From JAKVCB01 sp965243695 (GTDB taxonomy: Bacteria; Planctomycetota; Planctomycetia; Pirellulales; Lacipirellulaceae), in the NCBI GenBank assembly GCA_965243695.1, contig CBDEWC010000014.1, positions 558,001-622,000 on the forward strand: a DNA stretch of 64,000 nt, read 5' to 3'. The position numbers and the translations under genes are program-made. Positions 45,209 through 54,977 of this stretch are shown in pieces; the first letter of the stretch is position 1, and each line of letters opens with the position of its first letter. Under the pieces are notes generated by a model. That model made no database searches. It was not told where the DNA came from and saw only the letters and a program-made list of their open reading frames with translations.

Positions 45209-46375
45209 ATGACAATTCGTAGTCTTATTATTTTGAGTGGGTTGGCGTTGACAGCCTTCGGGACAAATCTGGGCGAAGCATCAGGTGCCTGTGGCCAGGA
45301 ATATCGCATCGTTTGTAAGACAGTCTACGAGGAGCGGGAAGTCACTTGCTATCGGATTGAGCAAGAAACCGTGTGCGAGCAACGTCAGGTTGTGCGTCGC
45401 GTGCCCGTCTGGGAAACAGAAGCTCGTGAGCGCCGTTATACGGTCCTTAAGCCAGTTCGCGAAACGTGCGAGCGTGAAGAACGCTATTGCGTACAGCGGC
45501 CAGTATGGGAGACCGTGGTCCGCGATTGCAGTTACGATCAGGTTCGGACTGTCAGCGAGACATGCGAACGCGAAGAGCGATATTCCGTACAGCGACCGGT
45601 TTGGGAAACCAGCTGCCGCGAAGAGCGGTATTGTGTACAGCGACCGGTTTGGGAAACCGCTGAGCGGCAGGTTTGCCGCACCGTCATGCGACCAGTGACG
45701 ACTTGTCGTACTGTTTTGCAAGACCAGGGATGTTGGGGAACCCAGTGTGTGGCTGTGCCAGGTGCCGTCTCCCCACCCCGTCTGGCTTGGCTGCCTTCTA
45801 CGGAGGTTGTAGACCCTCAGACCGGACAAGTTCAAATCCAACGGGGTGGACTCAGCTGGGCCAGATATCAGGCACCAACACAGCAGGTTGCGCAGCGTGT
45901 GTGGCGACCAAACGTCGTAGCGCAGCAAGTGACAGAAACGCAGTGTGTTCCTCAACAGGTTGTCGAGCGCGTGCCCTATCAGGTTTGCCGGATGGTTAAC
46001 GAGGAGCAGGTTCGCAAGGTACCTGTACAAACTTGTCGGATGGTGACCGAAGAGCATGTCCGCAAAGTTCCATATACGGTTTGCCGTCAAGTTACCGAAC
46101 GGATTGAGCGCAAAGTGCCCGTCCGAGTTTGTCGGATGATCACTGAGGAGCGTGTCCGCAAGGTTCCCTACACGGTTTGCCGGATGGTGTCTGAAGAGCG
46201 TGTGGAGCCTTATGAGGTTCGTGTGTGCCGCTACGAATGCCGCGAGGAAACAATTGAAGTGCCACGTACAGTTTGTAAACGTGTCCCAGTGACGTACACG
46301 TATCGTGTTCCAAAGACAGTCACGGTTCGTGTGCCGTGTGATCCTTGTACCCCTTGCTGTGACTCGTGCGGTTAG
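45209..46375 (+). CDS. exported cysteine-rich repeat protein (YTV-like surface protein)
   Basis: A 388-residue protein with a signal peptide (TIRSLIILSGLALTAFGT). Mature residues are dominated by two repeat types. The first half has four copies of a unit around EERYCVQRPVWET. The second half has about six units around VRKVPYTVCRMVTEE. A Gly/Pro-rich part with RLAWLPSTEVVDPQTGQVQI lies between. Cysteines recur at fixed spacing, and the end is CDPCTPCCDSCG. The PYTVC pattern matches the YTV domain described from Rhodopirellula cell-wall proteins. It is likely a disulfide-linked surface component. The start at 45209 places the signal peptide at the N-terminus. Confidence 0.85.
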   Translation: MTIRSLIILSGLALTAFGTNLGEASGACGQEYRIVCKTVYEEREVTCYRIEQETVCEQRQVVRRVPVWETEARERRYTVLKPVRETCEREERYCVQRPVWETVVRDCSYDQVRTVSETCEREERYSVQRPVWETSCREERYCVQRPVWETAERQVCRTVMRPVTTCRTVLQDQGCWGTQCVAVPGAVSPPRLAWLPSTEVVDPQTGQVQIQRGGLSWARYQAPTQQVAQRVWRPNVVAQQVTETQCVPQQVVERVPYQVCRMVNEEQVRKVPVQTCRMVTEEHVRKVPYTVCRQVTERIERKVPVRVCRMITEERVRKVPYTVCRMVSEERVEPYEVRVCRYECREETIEVPRTVCKRVPVTYTYRVPKTVTVRVPCDPCTPCCDSCG

Positions 46376-46596
46376 GACGAATCGAGCGACCAAGAAATAA
46401 GAAGTCTTTTCGCACAGGGAATGGGCCTTTTAGCCCCCAGTCTACCCGGCCGAAGCAGGTCTCTTGGACCTGTTGCAGCGAGCCTGTTTTTGCTTCACCT
46501 GTTCGGACCCTCTCACCCTACCGCGTCAAATATGTCACAATGAGGCTGCCCAATCCCGGCAACGGGTACCCCTCTTAATTGGCGTGGAGCGAATCC

Positions 46597-47511
46597 GTGG
46601 TGACTGAAGACCCAACTCAAGACGTGCGTGGTTTGTACACCGCTGCCATGCTTGCCGAATTGCTGGGGATTTCGGTATCTGCAATCCGACGATGGGTTCG
46701 CCGGGATTATTTGGTTGCTTCGGTTGAAGTACATCGGGTGGCCTATCTGGCACCAGGGGAGTTGCATGTTGCAAGACTCCTTGCCGAGATCTTGAATTCT
46801 GGCTGCTCGCTCGCTGGTATCGACACGAAAATGAGTGAACTCACCAGAGTTTTACCGGGAGTAGCCAGGCCGCTTTGCGAATTGCCCATCGTTGTAGAAG
46901 GGCAGCAATTGCTTTTGCGGCGCGGCGATGATTTGACGGAACCAAGCGGGCAATTGCTGCTGAACTTTGATGTGACTGAGGATCAGGACGCTGCTGCTTC
47001 CCCAGTCCAGGCGATTCCGTTTGACAGAGAAAACCTTTTAGTGGGAGATGAATATAGCGTTGAGCAACTCCGCGATTTAGCGGGTGACCTTGAAGACAAG
47101 GGTGACTTTCAAGGTGCCTTGGACTATCATCGGTCGATCGTGGTTGCGGGCAGTGGTGCGGCTGAGGACCACTTTGCCTTGGGAAATGTGTTGTACCAAA
47201 CCGGTGATTTGCCTGCCGCCCGCGAGCGGTTCTATGTGGCAATTGAGTTGGATGACGATTATGTCGAGGCGCGGCTTAACCTAGGTTGTGTACTCGTGGA
47301 ACTTAACGAGCCAGACCTTGCCGAAGCTGCCTATCGAGGAGCCTTGGATTGTCACCCGGATTACGCCGACGTCCACTATCATCTGGCGCGGCTTTTAGAC
47401 CAGTTGGGGCGTTGCAGCGAGGCATTGATTCATTGGGCTCATTTTCGCGATTTGACACCAAAAAGTCCCTGGGCCGAAGAGGCTCAGGATCGGCTTTCGA
47501 CCGTCGAGTAG
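46597..47511 (+). CDS. MerR-type DNA-binding domain fused to TPR repeats
   Basis: A 304-residue protein. Residues about 10-65 form a MerR-like winged helix-turn-helix (LYTAAMLAELLGISVSAIRR, then VHRVAYLAPGELHVARLLAE). From about 150 the rest is TPR (EDHFALGNVLYQTGDLPAAR, VEARLNLGCVLVELNEPDLA, ADVHYHLARLLDQLGRCSEA). It probably binds DNA and a protein partner, without the effector-binding domain of MerR. I start at GTG 46597 because GGAG lies seven bases upstream; a GTG at 46600 and a TTG at 46579 are alternatives. Confidence 0.88.
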   Translation: MVTEDPTQDVRGLYTAAMLAELLGISVSAIRRWVRRDYLVASVEVHRVAYLAPGELHVARLLAEILNSGCSLAGIDTKMSELTRVLPGVARPLCELPIVVEGQQLLLRRGDDLTEPSGQLLLNFDVTEDQDAAASPVQAIPFDRENLLVGDEYSVEQLRDLAGDLEDKGDFQGALDYHRSIVVAGSGAAEDHFALGNVLYQTGDLPAARERFYVAIELDDDYVEARLNLGCVLVELNEPDLAEAAYRGALDCHPDYADVHYHLARLLDQLGRCSEALIHWAHFRDLTPKSPWAEEAQDRLSTVE

Positions 47512-47732
47512 CCAAGTGGGCTGGACCGTTAAGGCCGTTGAAGTTGGGCCAGGATTGTAATGAAAAGGGGGTTCGTGGCGGGTAAGATTTGGTTGGACCG
47601 GGCTGCTGGAGACCTTGGACGGTGGTAAAAAGATGGCGATCGGCCCCTCGCTGGGGTTGTCACACCGGCTTGTAGGTCGACAGAATGGAGTGTCGAACGC
47701 ATTATGCTACGTCCTGTTGCGAAACAAGTGCC

Positions 47733-49106
47733 ATGGGCGAGATACTTTTTCGCTATGAGCGGCTGGACCCGACGAGTTGGATTTATCTCTCGTCCTTGTT
47801 GACGATTGCGCTATATTTCAAATTTGGCCGGTTATGGAGCATACGCAATCTTGATTTGATCGGGCTGATTTTCCTGTCACCTGGTCTGCTCTTGGTCAAG
47901 TACGGTGCCGACCTTGCTCCTTTTGACACACAGGCGTCCCTGATTGGGCACCTTGGTCACATCTGGCTCATTTGTATCAGTGCGTTATTCTTATTACGCC
48001 TGCTGCTGGACACATCCATGGTTCGGCGCCCCTTGCTCGAGACCAATTTAAGCGTTGGCGGAATGACGTTTCTCGGGATTTCGCTACTGGTGTTTTTAAT
48101 GGCGAATGTGATTACCGGTCGTCCCGGCGTACATGATCTGGCCGGTTCGAAGCGGGCGGCAGAGCTGAGTTCCTTCGAGGCATCTCCCGCCGAGATCAAT
48201 ACCCTGAAGACGCACGGCCCCGGATTTCCTTTGCTCTATTTGTTGCCGCATATATCAACCGAGAAACTGCTGGAGAAAGCAGGCACCGATGAAGGTAGTG
48301 TGGTCACCGATGTGCAGCACCCGGCACAAATGGTCCATGCGGTGACCGCTCGTGTCGTGGCGATCATTTCTCAGATTATGATCGTATTGGGGATGGCATT
48401 GATTGGCTTACGCCACTTTGACAACATCAAAACGGGAATTGCAGCAGCAACACTTTACATGTTGCTTCCTTATACAGCGATGTGGACAGGTAGCGTGACG
48501 CATGCCCTTCCCGGGGCTCTTTTGGTATGGGCAATCGTCGCCTATCGTCGTCCGCTGATTGCGGGGATGATGCTTGGCCTGGCATTTGGCACGATTTATT
48601 ACCCGCTATTCCTGTTGCCGCTCTGGATGAGTTTTTATTGGCGGAGAGGCCTTGTGCGGTTCCTGTCCGGTGCAGTCACAATGGTAGCCTTGTTGGTCGT
48701 CACACTGGCGATTACATCGGTCGACGCCGCCGCGTTCGTTGCTCGTTTGCAGCAGATGTTTGGGATTCGATTTCCGATTGGCGAAGACGTTGTAGGCATC
48801 TGGAAATACTGGAACGACGTATATCGTTATCCAATCCTGGCCGGTTTTGTCTTTCTTAGTCTCGCTTTTGCGATATGGCCCGCCCAAAAAAACCTGGGAA
48901 CTTTAATGAGCGGATCTGCAGCGCTGATGCTGGGTACGCAGTTTTGGCATGCCCATAGTGGGGGTTTGGCACTAGCCTGGTACCTTCCGCTACTGCTGTT
49001 GACGATTTTTCGTCCTAATCTGGAAGACCGTATCGCACTTTCGGTGCTGGTGGGCGGAGGTTTGCGAAAGAATCGACGAGGCAAGGTCGTCGTGCGCGCC
49101 GCGTGA
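47733..49106 (+). CDS. polytopic membrane protein, possibly glycosyltransferase-like
   Basis: A 457-residue protein with about ten hydrophobic segments (such as LSSLLTIALYFKFGRLW, GMTFLGISLLVFLMANVI and AFGTIYYPLFLLPLWMSFYW). A loop of about 90 residues lies between the third and fourth segments and contains ITGRPGVHDLAGSKRAAELS. The layout recalls membrane glycosyltransferases that use lipid-linked sugars, but no diagnostic motif is certain. It converges on the CoA-binding gene with a 4-base gap. Real gene; function unproven. Confidence 0.82.
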   Translation: MGEILFRYERLDPTSWIYLSSLLTIALYFKFGRLWSIRNLDLIGLIFLSPGLLLVKYGADLAPFDTQASLIGHLGHIWLICISALFLLRLLLDTSMVRRPLLETNLSVGGMTFLGISLLVFLMANVITGRPGVHDLAGSKRAAELSSFEASPAEINTLKTHGPGFPLLYLLPHISTEKLLEKAGTDEGSVVTDVQHPAQMVHAVTARVVAIISQIMIVLGMALIGLRHFDNIKTGIAAATLYMLLPYTAMWTGSVTHALPGALLVWAIVAYRRPLIAGMMLGLAFGTIYYPLFLLPLWMSFYWRRGLVRFLSGAVTMVALLVVTLAITSVDAAAFVARLQQMFGIRFPIGEDVVGIWKYWNDVYRYPILAGFVFLSLAFAIWPAQKNLGTLMSGSAALMLGTQFWHAHSGGLALAWYLPLLLLTIFRPNLEDRIALSVLVGGGLRKNRRGKVVVRAA

Positions 49107-49110
49107 ATTT

Positions 49111-49500
49111 TTAGGACTGTTCGGGCAGTTCGTGGGGGCTCGGGCCAGCGTCGACAATGCTGCAGGCCACGATCGGATCAAGACCCAACTCACGGGCACG
49201 CGCCACCACTTCTGGAGCGTCGCTTCCCGGGTTCAGCCAAAGTTGATCGCACCCTTTGGCCGCGATTTCTTCGAGAATCCAGATGCCAGTCGCCGGCGGC
49301 AAATACAAGCTGATGCGATCGAGCTTTTGGACCGGAATATCGGCCAGGGTTGGATAGACGCGAAGCCCCTCAATAGTGCCTCCCTTGAGATTAACCGGGT
49401 AGACGTCATACCCTCGGATTAAATGAGCACGAATTGATTTGTTTCCAAATTTAGCCCGATTGGCACTGGCGCCAAGAATTGCAACGGTTGGTTTTGTCAT
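49111..49500 (-). CDS. CoA-binding domain protein (YccU-like)
   Basis: A 129-residue Rossmann-type protein of the CoA_binding family. Visible features are VAILGASANRAKFGNKSIRA at the start, VYPVNLKGGTIEGLRVYPTL, and LWLNPGSDAPEVVARARELG near the end, all typical of this small standalone family. It is thought to bind CoA; the role is not established. It ends next to the membrane protein gene stop. Confidence 0.9.
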   Translation of the reverse strand: MTKPTVAILGASANRAKFGNKSIRAHLIRGYDVYPVNLKGGTIEGLRVYPTLADIPVQKLDRISLYLPPATGIWILEEIAAKGCDQLWLNPGSDAPEVVARARELGLDPIVACSIVDAGPSPHELPEQS

Positions 49501-49674
49501 GACAGCACCCAGATTTTAGCGAGTATATTGCAAAAAGTCCGCCATTTCACGATTCGTTGCTCGTGCCGGCAAAACCGCTTTCCCCAGCCAGCCAAAAGGC
49601 TTCCGGCGTCACTGGGGAACCGAGCGGCCGGTTGGAATGCTCCCAGCGAGACTGCCGTCGTTGGGGGAAAGCCA

Positions 49675-50886
49675 TTAGTCGTCGCGTCGCATATCGACTC
49701 GTGTGCTGGTTTGCTGGGCGGCTAGCCAGGTGTGCCAACGGGGCTGATCGTAATCGAAGCTTTGTCCGCCAGAAAGGATCACCAATGCACCGAGCACCGA
49801 GGGGTTTCTCAATAGCCGTTTTTCGGGCCGTGGACCACTGCCCCCGAATGAAAAACCACCGGAACCGGGGTTGAATTCGTATCGGTCTCCTCCGGAAGAA
49901 CCAGTTCCCACAACAAATTTGTGTTCGGTGACGAGTGCCTCAATGAGCGGATGGATTGTGCTGGAATCGCCAATTTCCTGCAGGGCCGACGCAGCCCGGT
50001 TGACAGTGAGATTTTCCGGGCTCTGGAGTGCACGCACGAAAGGGCGAGAGGTTCCCGGGTGGGTTGAATCGACCAGATACTCCAGGCTTTGTGCACGGAC
50101 CTCTTCAACGGGATCATAAAGCACGTGGTGCACCAACACGTTGATCGTGGTCTGATGAGGAATCTGCGACATCACTTCCAGCAACATTAGTTTGACCTGG
50201 ACGTTTTCTTCGTGCTTGAGCAGCTTTGCCACAGCGTCGGCTGCCAGTGGATCCCGGATCGCGGCAAGGTTCTTTTGAGCTTCGAATGCTTTTTCGCGGT
50301 GTCGGTCGAAAAGCTGCCGATACCAGCGTTGTACGCGCCCGCGCCACTCGGCAGCTGTGGAGTCACGTTTTTCAGCCCGTTCGAGCAACTCTATTTCCTG
50401 TTGTGTGCGATATTTGCCTTGGTAGATCAGCAAGCCACGCGAAGCCATAAGCTCTTTGCGATTCATCCAAGTACCATCAATTTCCCGAAAACCGAGCCGT
50501 TGCCGGGCGGGGAGATTTTTCGGGTCGATTTCCAGAACTCGTTGAAGATGTTGTTCTGCTTGTTCAAAGAGTTGATTTTCACGACACCACTCGGCCATTT
50601 CCCAGTGGGCTTCTGGCGTGTCGGCGATCTGGTGTGCTCGCTGAGAATACGCGAGGTCTACATCTGTTTGTGGGATCACGCGTACGACCTGCCGTCGGTC
50701 GACAACAATGCGTCCATGCCCTGGTGTTTCGATCACAAAATGCTCTCCCGGTTCTTGGTCATGGATGGCATGACCTTCGATTTGTCCGCCCGATTTGAGC
50801 TTCATCACGTCAGCTGATGCCCCCAACGGACAGAGCAGGACAGACAGCAGAATCGAACCAGGCAACAGGGAGGCAGGAGGTTGCAT
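49675..50886 (-). CDS. exported HEAT-repeat protein
   Basis: A 403-residue protein with a signal peptide (LLPGSILLSVLLCPLGASAD). A short beta-rich domain follows (VMKLKSGGQIEGHAIHDQEP, VVDRRQVVRVIPQ). Next come TPR-like (CRENQLFEQAEQHLQRVLEI) and HEAT-like (VLYDPVEEVRAQSLEYLVDS) helical repeats, and a Gly/Ser-rich C-terminal part (FNPGSGGFSFGGSGPRPEKR). It is probably a periplasmic scaffold. The start is the ATG preceding the signal peptide; 19 open upstream codons are not needed. Similar proteins are common in planctomycetes. Confidence 0.85.
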   Translation of the reverse strand: MQPPASLLPGSILLSVLLCPLGASADVMKLKSGGQIEGHAIHDQEPGEHFVIETPGHGRIVVDRRQVVRVIPQTDVDLAYSQRAHQIADTPEAHWEMAEWCRENQLFEQAEQHLQRVLEIDPKNLPARQRLGFREIDGTWMNRKELMASRGLLIYQGKYRTQQEIELLERAEKRDSTAAEWRGRVQRWYRQLFDRHREKAFEAQKNLAAIRDPLAADAVAKLLKHEENVQVKLMLLEVMSQIPHQTTINVLVHHVLYDPVEEVRAQSLEYLVDSTHPGTSRPFVRALQSPENLTVNRAASALQEIGDSSTIHPLIEALVTEHKFVVGTGSSGGDRYEFNPGSGGFSFGGSGPRPEKRLLRNPSVLGALVILSGGQSFDYDQPRWHTWLAAQQTSTRVDMRRDD

Positions 50887-51556
50887 GAAAACCGTGTTTT
50901 CGTTGGTTGGCGTTTTCGAAGGACGGTCTCTTCCAGTATACAAGATTCAACGCGCCCGGAGTCGTTGATTTCTGTTCCTATTCCGCACAACCGCTAGATT
51001 CGTAACGTTCCAAGGAGTCGGAATACGGCTGGCCATCGCCGTGAATCCTCCAGGTTCGTTTGCTGTGCAGTGAGGATGACCGTCAGCGACACCTCCTGGA
51101 GCTACGAGAATGACCGTGGCAGGGAGGTCACGGTCGAATGAACAGTCGGGGGGCAGTGGGCATTGCGAGACCGTGTTGGAGGAGCCTGCCCAGACCGACC
51201 CGCTTTTAAGGAAGCTGGCCCGTCCGGATGCCGCTGATGGGCGGCGTGGTTGTGCTGAGGATACCGGGTTTGACCAACGCGACTCGTCTGGAAACGAAAA
51301 AGCAAATCTTGCCGGAGTGGGGATGCCGCATACACAAAATCTGTAAGTAGCGCCAACCGTTAAACGGTCTCCGTGAATTATTCGTCCCATGCTATCCGTA
51401 AAGAAAGGAAGTTTCTCGTTTTCAATTTGCGCGCGGTAGTCTCTAGCCGAAAAACATGGAGAATCCGTGTTGATTTGCAATTCAAAACGGTTTATGACAG
51501 CCGGCTTAGGAATCAAGATTTTCCGGTATCCACATGGATTCGTGGAGGTTTCACGG
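50887..51556. other. spacer, no gene supported
   Basis: About 670 bases. A 212-codon open frame crosses it on the minus strand but overlaps the small basic gene, has no ribosome site and lacks protein character. Nothing else is seen. Confidence 0.45.
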
Positions 51557-51748
51557 ATGATTCGATCAGAAGGACCAGACCCCAATTCGCCCGAAGAAGA
51601 GGACTCGTTTGAACGGATACACCGGTCCGAACGAACGGTCTACCCTTGCCGGAACGGTACGCCAAAGCGAACCCGTTTCAAAAAGGGAGCGAAGCGCATT
51701 CGTATGAATGGTAAACATCGTCGTCGAGTGCGCAAGGTTGATTGGTAG
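51557..51748 (+). CDS. small strongly basic protein
   Basis: A 63-residue protein with an acidic start (MIRSEGPDPNSPEEEDSFER) and a very basic end (NGTPKRTRFKKGAKRIRMNG, then HRRRVRKVDW). GGAGG lies eight bases before the ATG. The charge and size suggest binding to RNA, DNA or the ribosome, but no family is known to me. Confidence 0.75.
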   Translation: MIRSEGPDPNSPEEEDSFERIHRSERTVYPCRNGTPKRTRFKKGAKRIRMNGKHRRRVRKVDW

Positions 51749-51967
51749 CAGGTACAGTTTGCCATGGCGGGCCCTCATGCTGTCACTGATAGCATTGATA
51801 GGTGTTTCTTTGCGCTGCTACTCTTTTTCCCACTGATCTGTCGCGCCTTTCTTGCCGACATTGGCCGATAAGAGTGCTAGTGGCAATGCCAGTTGGCTTG
51901 GCATGTCTGGACCAAATTCTTACAGACGCTTGTTGGAGTCATTAGGGCGTCGACCGGATTACGCTCT

Positions 51968-52009
51968 TTTACGACGCTACACACAGGGTTTACGACGCTA
52001 CACACAGGG
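51968..52009. repeat. 21-bp direct repeat, 2 copies, in the leader of the EEP gene
   Basis: Two identical copies of tttacgacgctacacacaggg followed immediately by agggtatc and the GTG start. The second copy supplies part of the ribosome-binding site (GGGAGGG). Confidence 0.9.
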
Positions 52010-52017
52010 AGGGTATC

Positions 52018-53022
52018 GTGCAGCGGCTGGTCTCAATCGTGGTGCTGGTTCTGGTAGTCGGTGCTGGCTGGAAATTTTTACAGGATGGGTCTCCTGGAAT
52101 CTCGGAGTCCGATCGCGGGTCCTCGTTGGCTGCATTTGCGCCGGGTTCGCAGAGGATCGTCGGTGGTGATTCAGCGCCAAGGGCCCGGACGGGCGGTCCG
52201 ACCATTCGGATTGCGTCGTTCAACATTCAGGTTTTTGGTCGCGCGAAAGAGCAGAATGTGGCTGCCATGGAAACCCTGGCATCGATCATTCAAAATTTCG
52301 ATGTGGTAGCCATTCAGGAAATCAGAATCAAAGACGACTTTCTACTGCAGCGATTCCTGAGTACCTACCTCAATCCTGTCAGTGGGAAGTCGTATGACTA
52401 TGTCCTCGGTCCAAGACTGGGGCGGTCCAGTAGCAAGGAGCAGTATGCATTTATCTACGACACGAACCGCGTCGAAGTCGATCGAAATCATACCTACACG
52501 GTTCGGGATCCTGATGACCTGTTGCATCGTGAGCCGTTTGTAGCCATGTTTCGTGTACGAGGCCCTCCACCAGAGGAGGCTTTTACCTTTGTGCTGGTCA
52601 ACGTACATACCGATCCCGATGAGGTCAAAACCGAGCTCGATGATTTAGCCAAAGTTTGTCGTGCCGTGCGCGTGACCGCCCTCAGTGAAGACGACGTCAT
52701 CTTGCTGGGTGACTTTAATGTTGACGGTCAACACATGGGTGAACTGGGAAGAATCCCTGGCTTACACCCCTTGATCATGGAAGTCTTCACGAACACCCGT
52801 CAAACAGCCCTCTACGACAACGTATTGATTCACCGCCCGTCAACATCTGAGTTTGTGGGTCGGGCGGGGGTCTATGACTTTTTGCGATTGCACAATCTCA
52901 CGCTCAGTGAGGCATTGCAGGTTTCTGACCACATGCCAGTCTGGGCCGAGTTCAGTATTTACGAGAGTGCAAAACCTGGTCGTGTCGCGTCGAATCCAGC
53001 AGGGGAAACGGGCCAAAAATAA
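52018..53022 (+). CDS. endonuclease/exonuclease/phosphatase (DNase I-like) family protein, exported
   Basis: A 334-residue protein with an N-terminal membrane or signal segment (QRLVSIVVLVLVVGAGWKF). The DNase I-like fold follows: IRIASFNIQVFGRAKEQNV, FDVVAIQEIR (catalytic Glu), FTFVLVNVHTDPDEV, ILLGDFNVDGQ and the final VSDHMPVWAEF with the active-site His. All catalytic positions are intact, so it is an active metal-dependent nuclease or phosphatase outside the cytoplasm. GTG start, with GGGAGGG formed by a direct repeat. Substrate unknown. Confidence 0.92.
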   Translation: MQRLVSIVVLVLVVGAGWKFLQDGSPGISESDRGSSLAAFAPGSQRIVGGDSAPRARTGGPTIRIASFNIQVFGRAKEQNVAAMETLASIIQNFDVVAIQEIRIKDDFLLQRFLSTYLNPVSGKSYDYVLGPRLGRSSSKEQYAFIYDTNRVEVDRNHTYTVRDPDDLLHREPFVAMFRVRGPPPEEAFTFVLVNVHTDPDEVKTELDDLAKVCRAVRVTALSEDDVILLGDFNVDGQHMGELGRIPGLHPLIMEVFTNTRQTALYDNVLIHRPSTSEFVGRAGVYDFLRLHNLTLSEALQVSDHMPVWAEFSIYESAKPGRVASNPAGETGQK

Positions 53023-53691
53023 TCGGTGATTCTCTGGCCGTTGTGCCAATTTCTTTGGCATAACAATGCTGGCATCGGGTGGAGTTTGTCCCTCCAACGA
53101 GCCGTCACTGCTCACACGGTCGCCACAAGCAGGGGGAGAGAGCCCGGAATTGTTCCGGGAAGTTCGCCCTTGCCGAAGCCACTGCCAAACGGACCCATAG
53201 GTAGAGCCCCATATGCAGAATGTCTATCATGGGGCCAAGCAAAATTTCGCATGACGGCCATCCCGGGGAGGGCTGCAAAGGCACGATCCTGACCGGTTTT
53301 CTACCGTAAGTCGGTGCCTGGTACCCCGCAAGCAGTTGGAACTCCTGTCGGCCTGGCCCACCCAACGGGTGGCAGCGCGAATCACCGGACTGGTCGGCAC
53401 AAGAACGCATCCAGCAGGAAATATGGCAACAAGCCGAAGCGATCAGTATCGATCTAACGAACCGCTTGAAACAAAACAGGCTTCAGAGAATGTCTGCCGA
53501 GAGGGTTGAATTGGCCCATGGCGGACTCGATTTCCTGTTTGCCCCACCTAGGCCATCCAGAGGGCCTCTCAGACCTCCAAATTTGTCTGCCCCTACTTTT
53601 TTGTTGCCCCCTGCAATGAGGCGGTCTAATATGAGACTATCGAAGTAGGAGGTCGGCAAGGACCTTTAGCGGGTCTTATAGGAGATGAGCG
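53023..53691. other. spacer, no gene supported
   Basis: About 670 bases between two plus-strand genes. Several short frames have Arg/Pro-rich, unlikely sequence. Part may be decayed coding sequence, but I cannot name a source. Confidence 0.45.
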
Positions 53692-54753
53692 ATGGTGATT
53701 CCCCCCTGTAAGAACGGTCCTGCTGGGTCCAGCTCCCCGTCTGGCGATGAATTCGAGGCTCTGCTTGGCGACCAACTCGCTCGCTATAGCCTGCGGCAGC
53801 AGGAGGCCGGATCCCACCTTTTGGACCCTGCTGGCGGTGGTGGCGCAACTTGGAAGCGGTTTGCTGCTGCGGCCGGTGTCTCTCTGGCTGCGGTTCACTC
53901 TGTCGAGGCTGGAGTCCAGCACTCGCATCCGTCGGACCCACTGGAAGTGTCGCTTCCTGCGCAAAACGGCCTGACCAATACATTGAACTTCGATTTAAAC
54001 GATGACAACCAGGCCGATTTCCACTTCCGCATGAAGTTAAGTGCGTATGCAACCTACTCAACCTCGTCGGCACTCCAGCTGGTGGGTCGAGAGGGGGTTG
54101 CGGTTGGCATGTCCAACAACGGTGTGATCGGTACCAACGAAGTTGCCGTGAAACTTGCGCCCGAATTGAGGATTTCGGAGGACAGTCCCCAAACCAATCG
54201 AGGCATCATCCGCTTATCTGCATTTTCGAGTAGTAATGGTACCACTTACCTCTACGGTGAGCAGGGATCCTGGTTGGACGCCGATACCGGTTATTTGGGT
54301 GTGAAGTTCAACATCCCAGGTTCGGGAGACCATTTTGGTTGGGTTCTCGTAGCGACTGAGGCGAATGACGGTGTTGGCCTGACGGGGTTAAAGATATCCG
54401 AGTGGGCCTATCAGGACGTTCCCGGTGTTGTCATCGACGCTGGTGACCGCGGTAACATAGCCGTGCCAGGTGACTACGATGGGAACGGCGAAGTGGAACT
54501 AGAAGATTATCTCGTTTGGAAAACGAGCTTTGGTACCGAAGTCTATCCGGGCGAGGGTGCCGATGGTAACGCTGATGGTACCGTAAATGCGGCTGATTAC
54601 ACACGCTGGAAAGATAACATGGGAGTTGCCGCCGCAACCGGTAGTGCAATTCCCGAACCAGCAGCTGCAACACTCGGCGGATTGGCTCTAGGTGCGGCGG
54701 GTGTTATGGCCTTGCGTCGTCGAACGGGCTGCGGCCGAGACGATCAACGGTAG
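53692..54753 (+). CDS. exported PEP-CTERM protein with dockerin-like segment
   Basis: A 353-residue protein. The N-terminus is unusual: about 60 residues precede the hydrophobic stretch FAAAAGVSLAAVHSVEAG, which probably serves as signal. The centre is a beta-rich domain (NTLNFDLNDDNQADFHFRMK, GIIRLSAFSSSNGTTYLYGE). Near the end is a dockerin-like Asp/Asn-rich segment (GDYDGNGEVELEDYLVWKTS, then GADGNADGTVNAADYTRWKD). The C-terminus is a PEP-CTERM signal (IPEPAAATLGGLALGAAGVM then LRRR), which directs sorting to the cell surface. The start may lie further in. Confidence 0.88.
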   Translation: MVIPPCKNGPAGSSSPSGDEFEALLGDQLARYSLRQQEAGSHLLDPAGGGGATWKRFAAAAGVSLAAVHSVEAGVQHSHPSDPLEVSLPAQNGLTNTLNFDLNDDNQADFHFRMKLSAYATYSTSSALQLVGREGVAVGMSNNGVIGTNEVAVKLAPELRISEDSPQTNRGIIRLSAFSSSNGTTYLYGEQGSWLDADTGYLGVKFNIPGSGDHFGWVLVATEANDGVGLTGLKISEWAYQDVPGVVIDAGDRGNIAVPGDYDGNGEVELEDYLVWKTSFGTEVYPGEGADGNADGTVNAADYTRWKDNMGVAAATGSAIPEPAAATLGGLALGAAGVMALRRRTGCGRDDQR

Positions 54754-54977
54754 GGTGATCTGTCGACGTTCCCGTGGCAGGCAGCCAATGGCATGGCAAG
54801 AGCAACAGGCACACAGGTTTTTTTGCCAGGATTTCACAGGTGTACCGGGACCTGAAGCCCAAGAACATCTGGGGGAATTTAGTGAAGTGAAGGCGCTAGA
54901 CTGGGGCGTTGCCAAGGTTGCACGACACACGACTCAACCAAAGACGGTAGAGACGTAGACACGTGCATCCTTCTGGG

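Noticed and set aside
50947..51585. 212-codon minus-strand frame
   Set aside because: It overlaps the start of the small basic gene that has a good ribosome site, and its sequence has no protein-like pattern.
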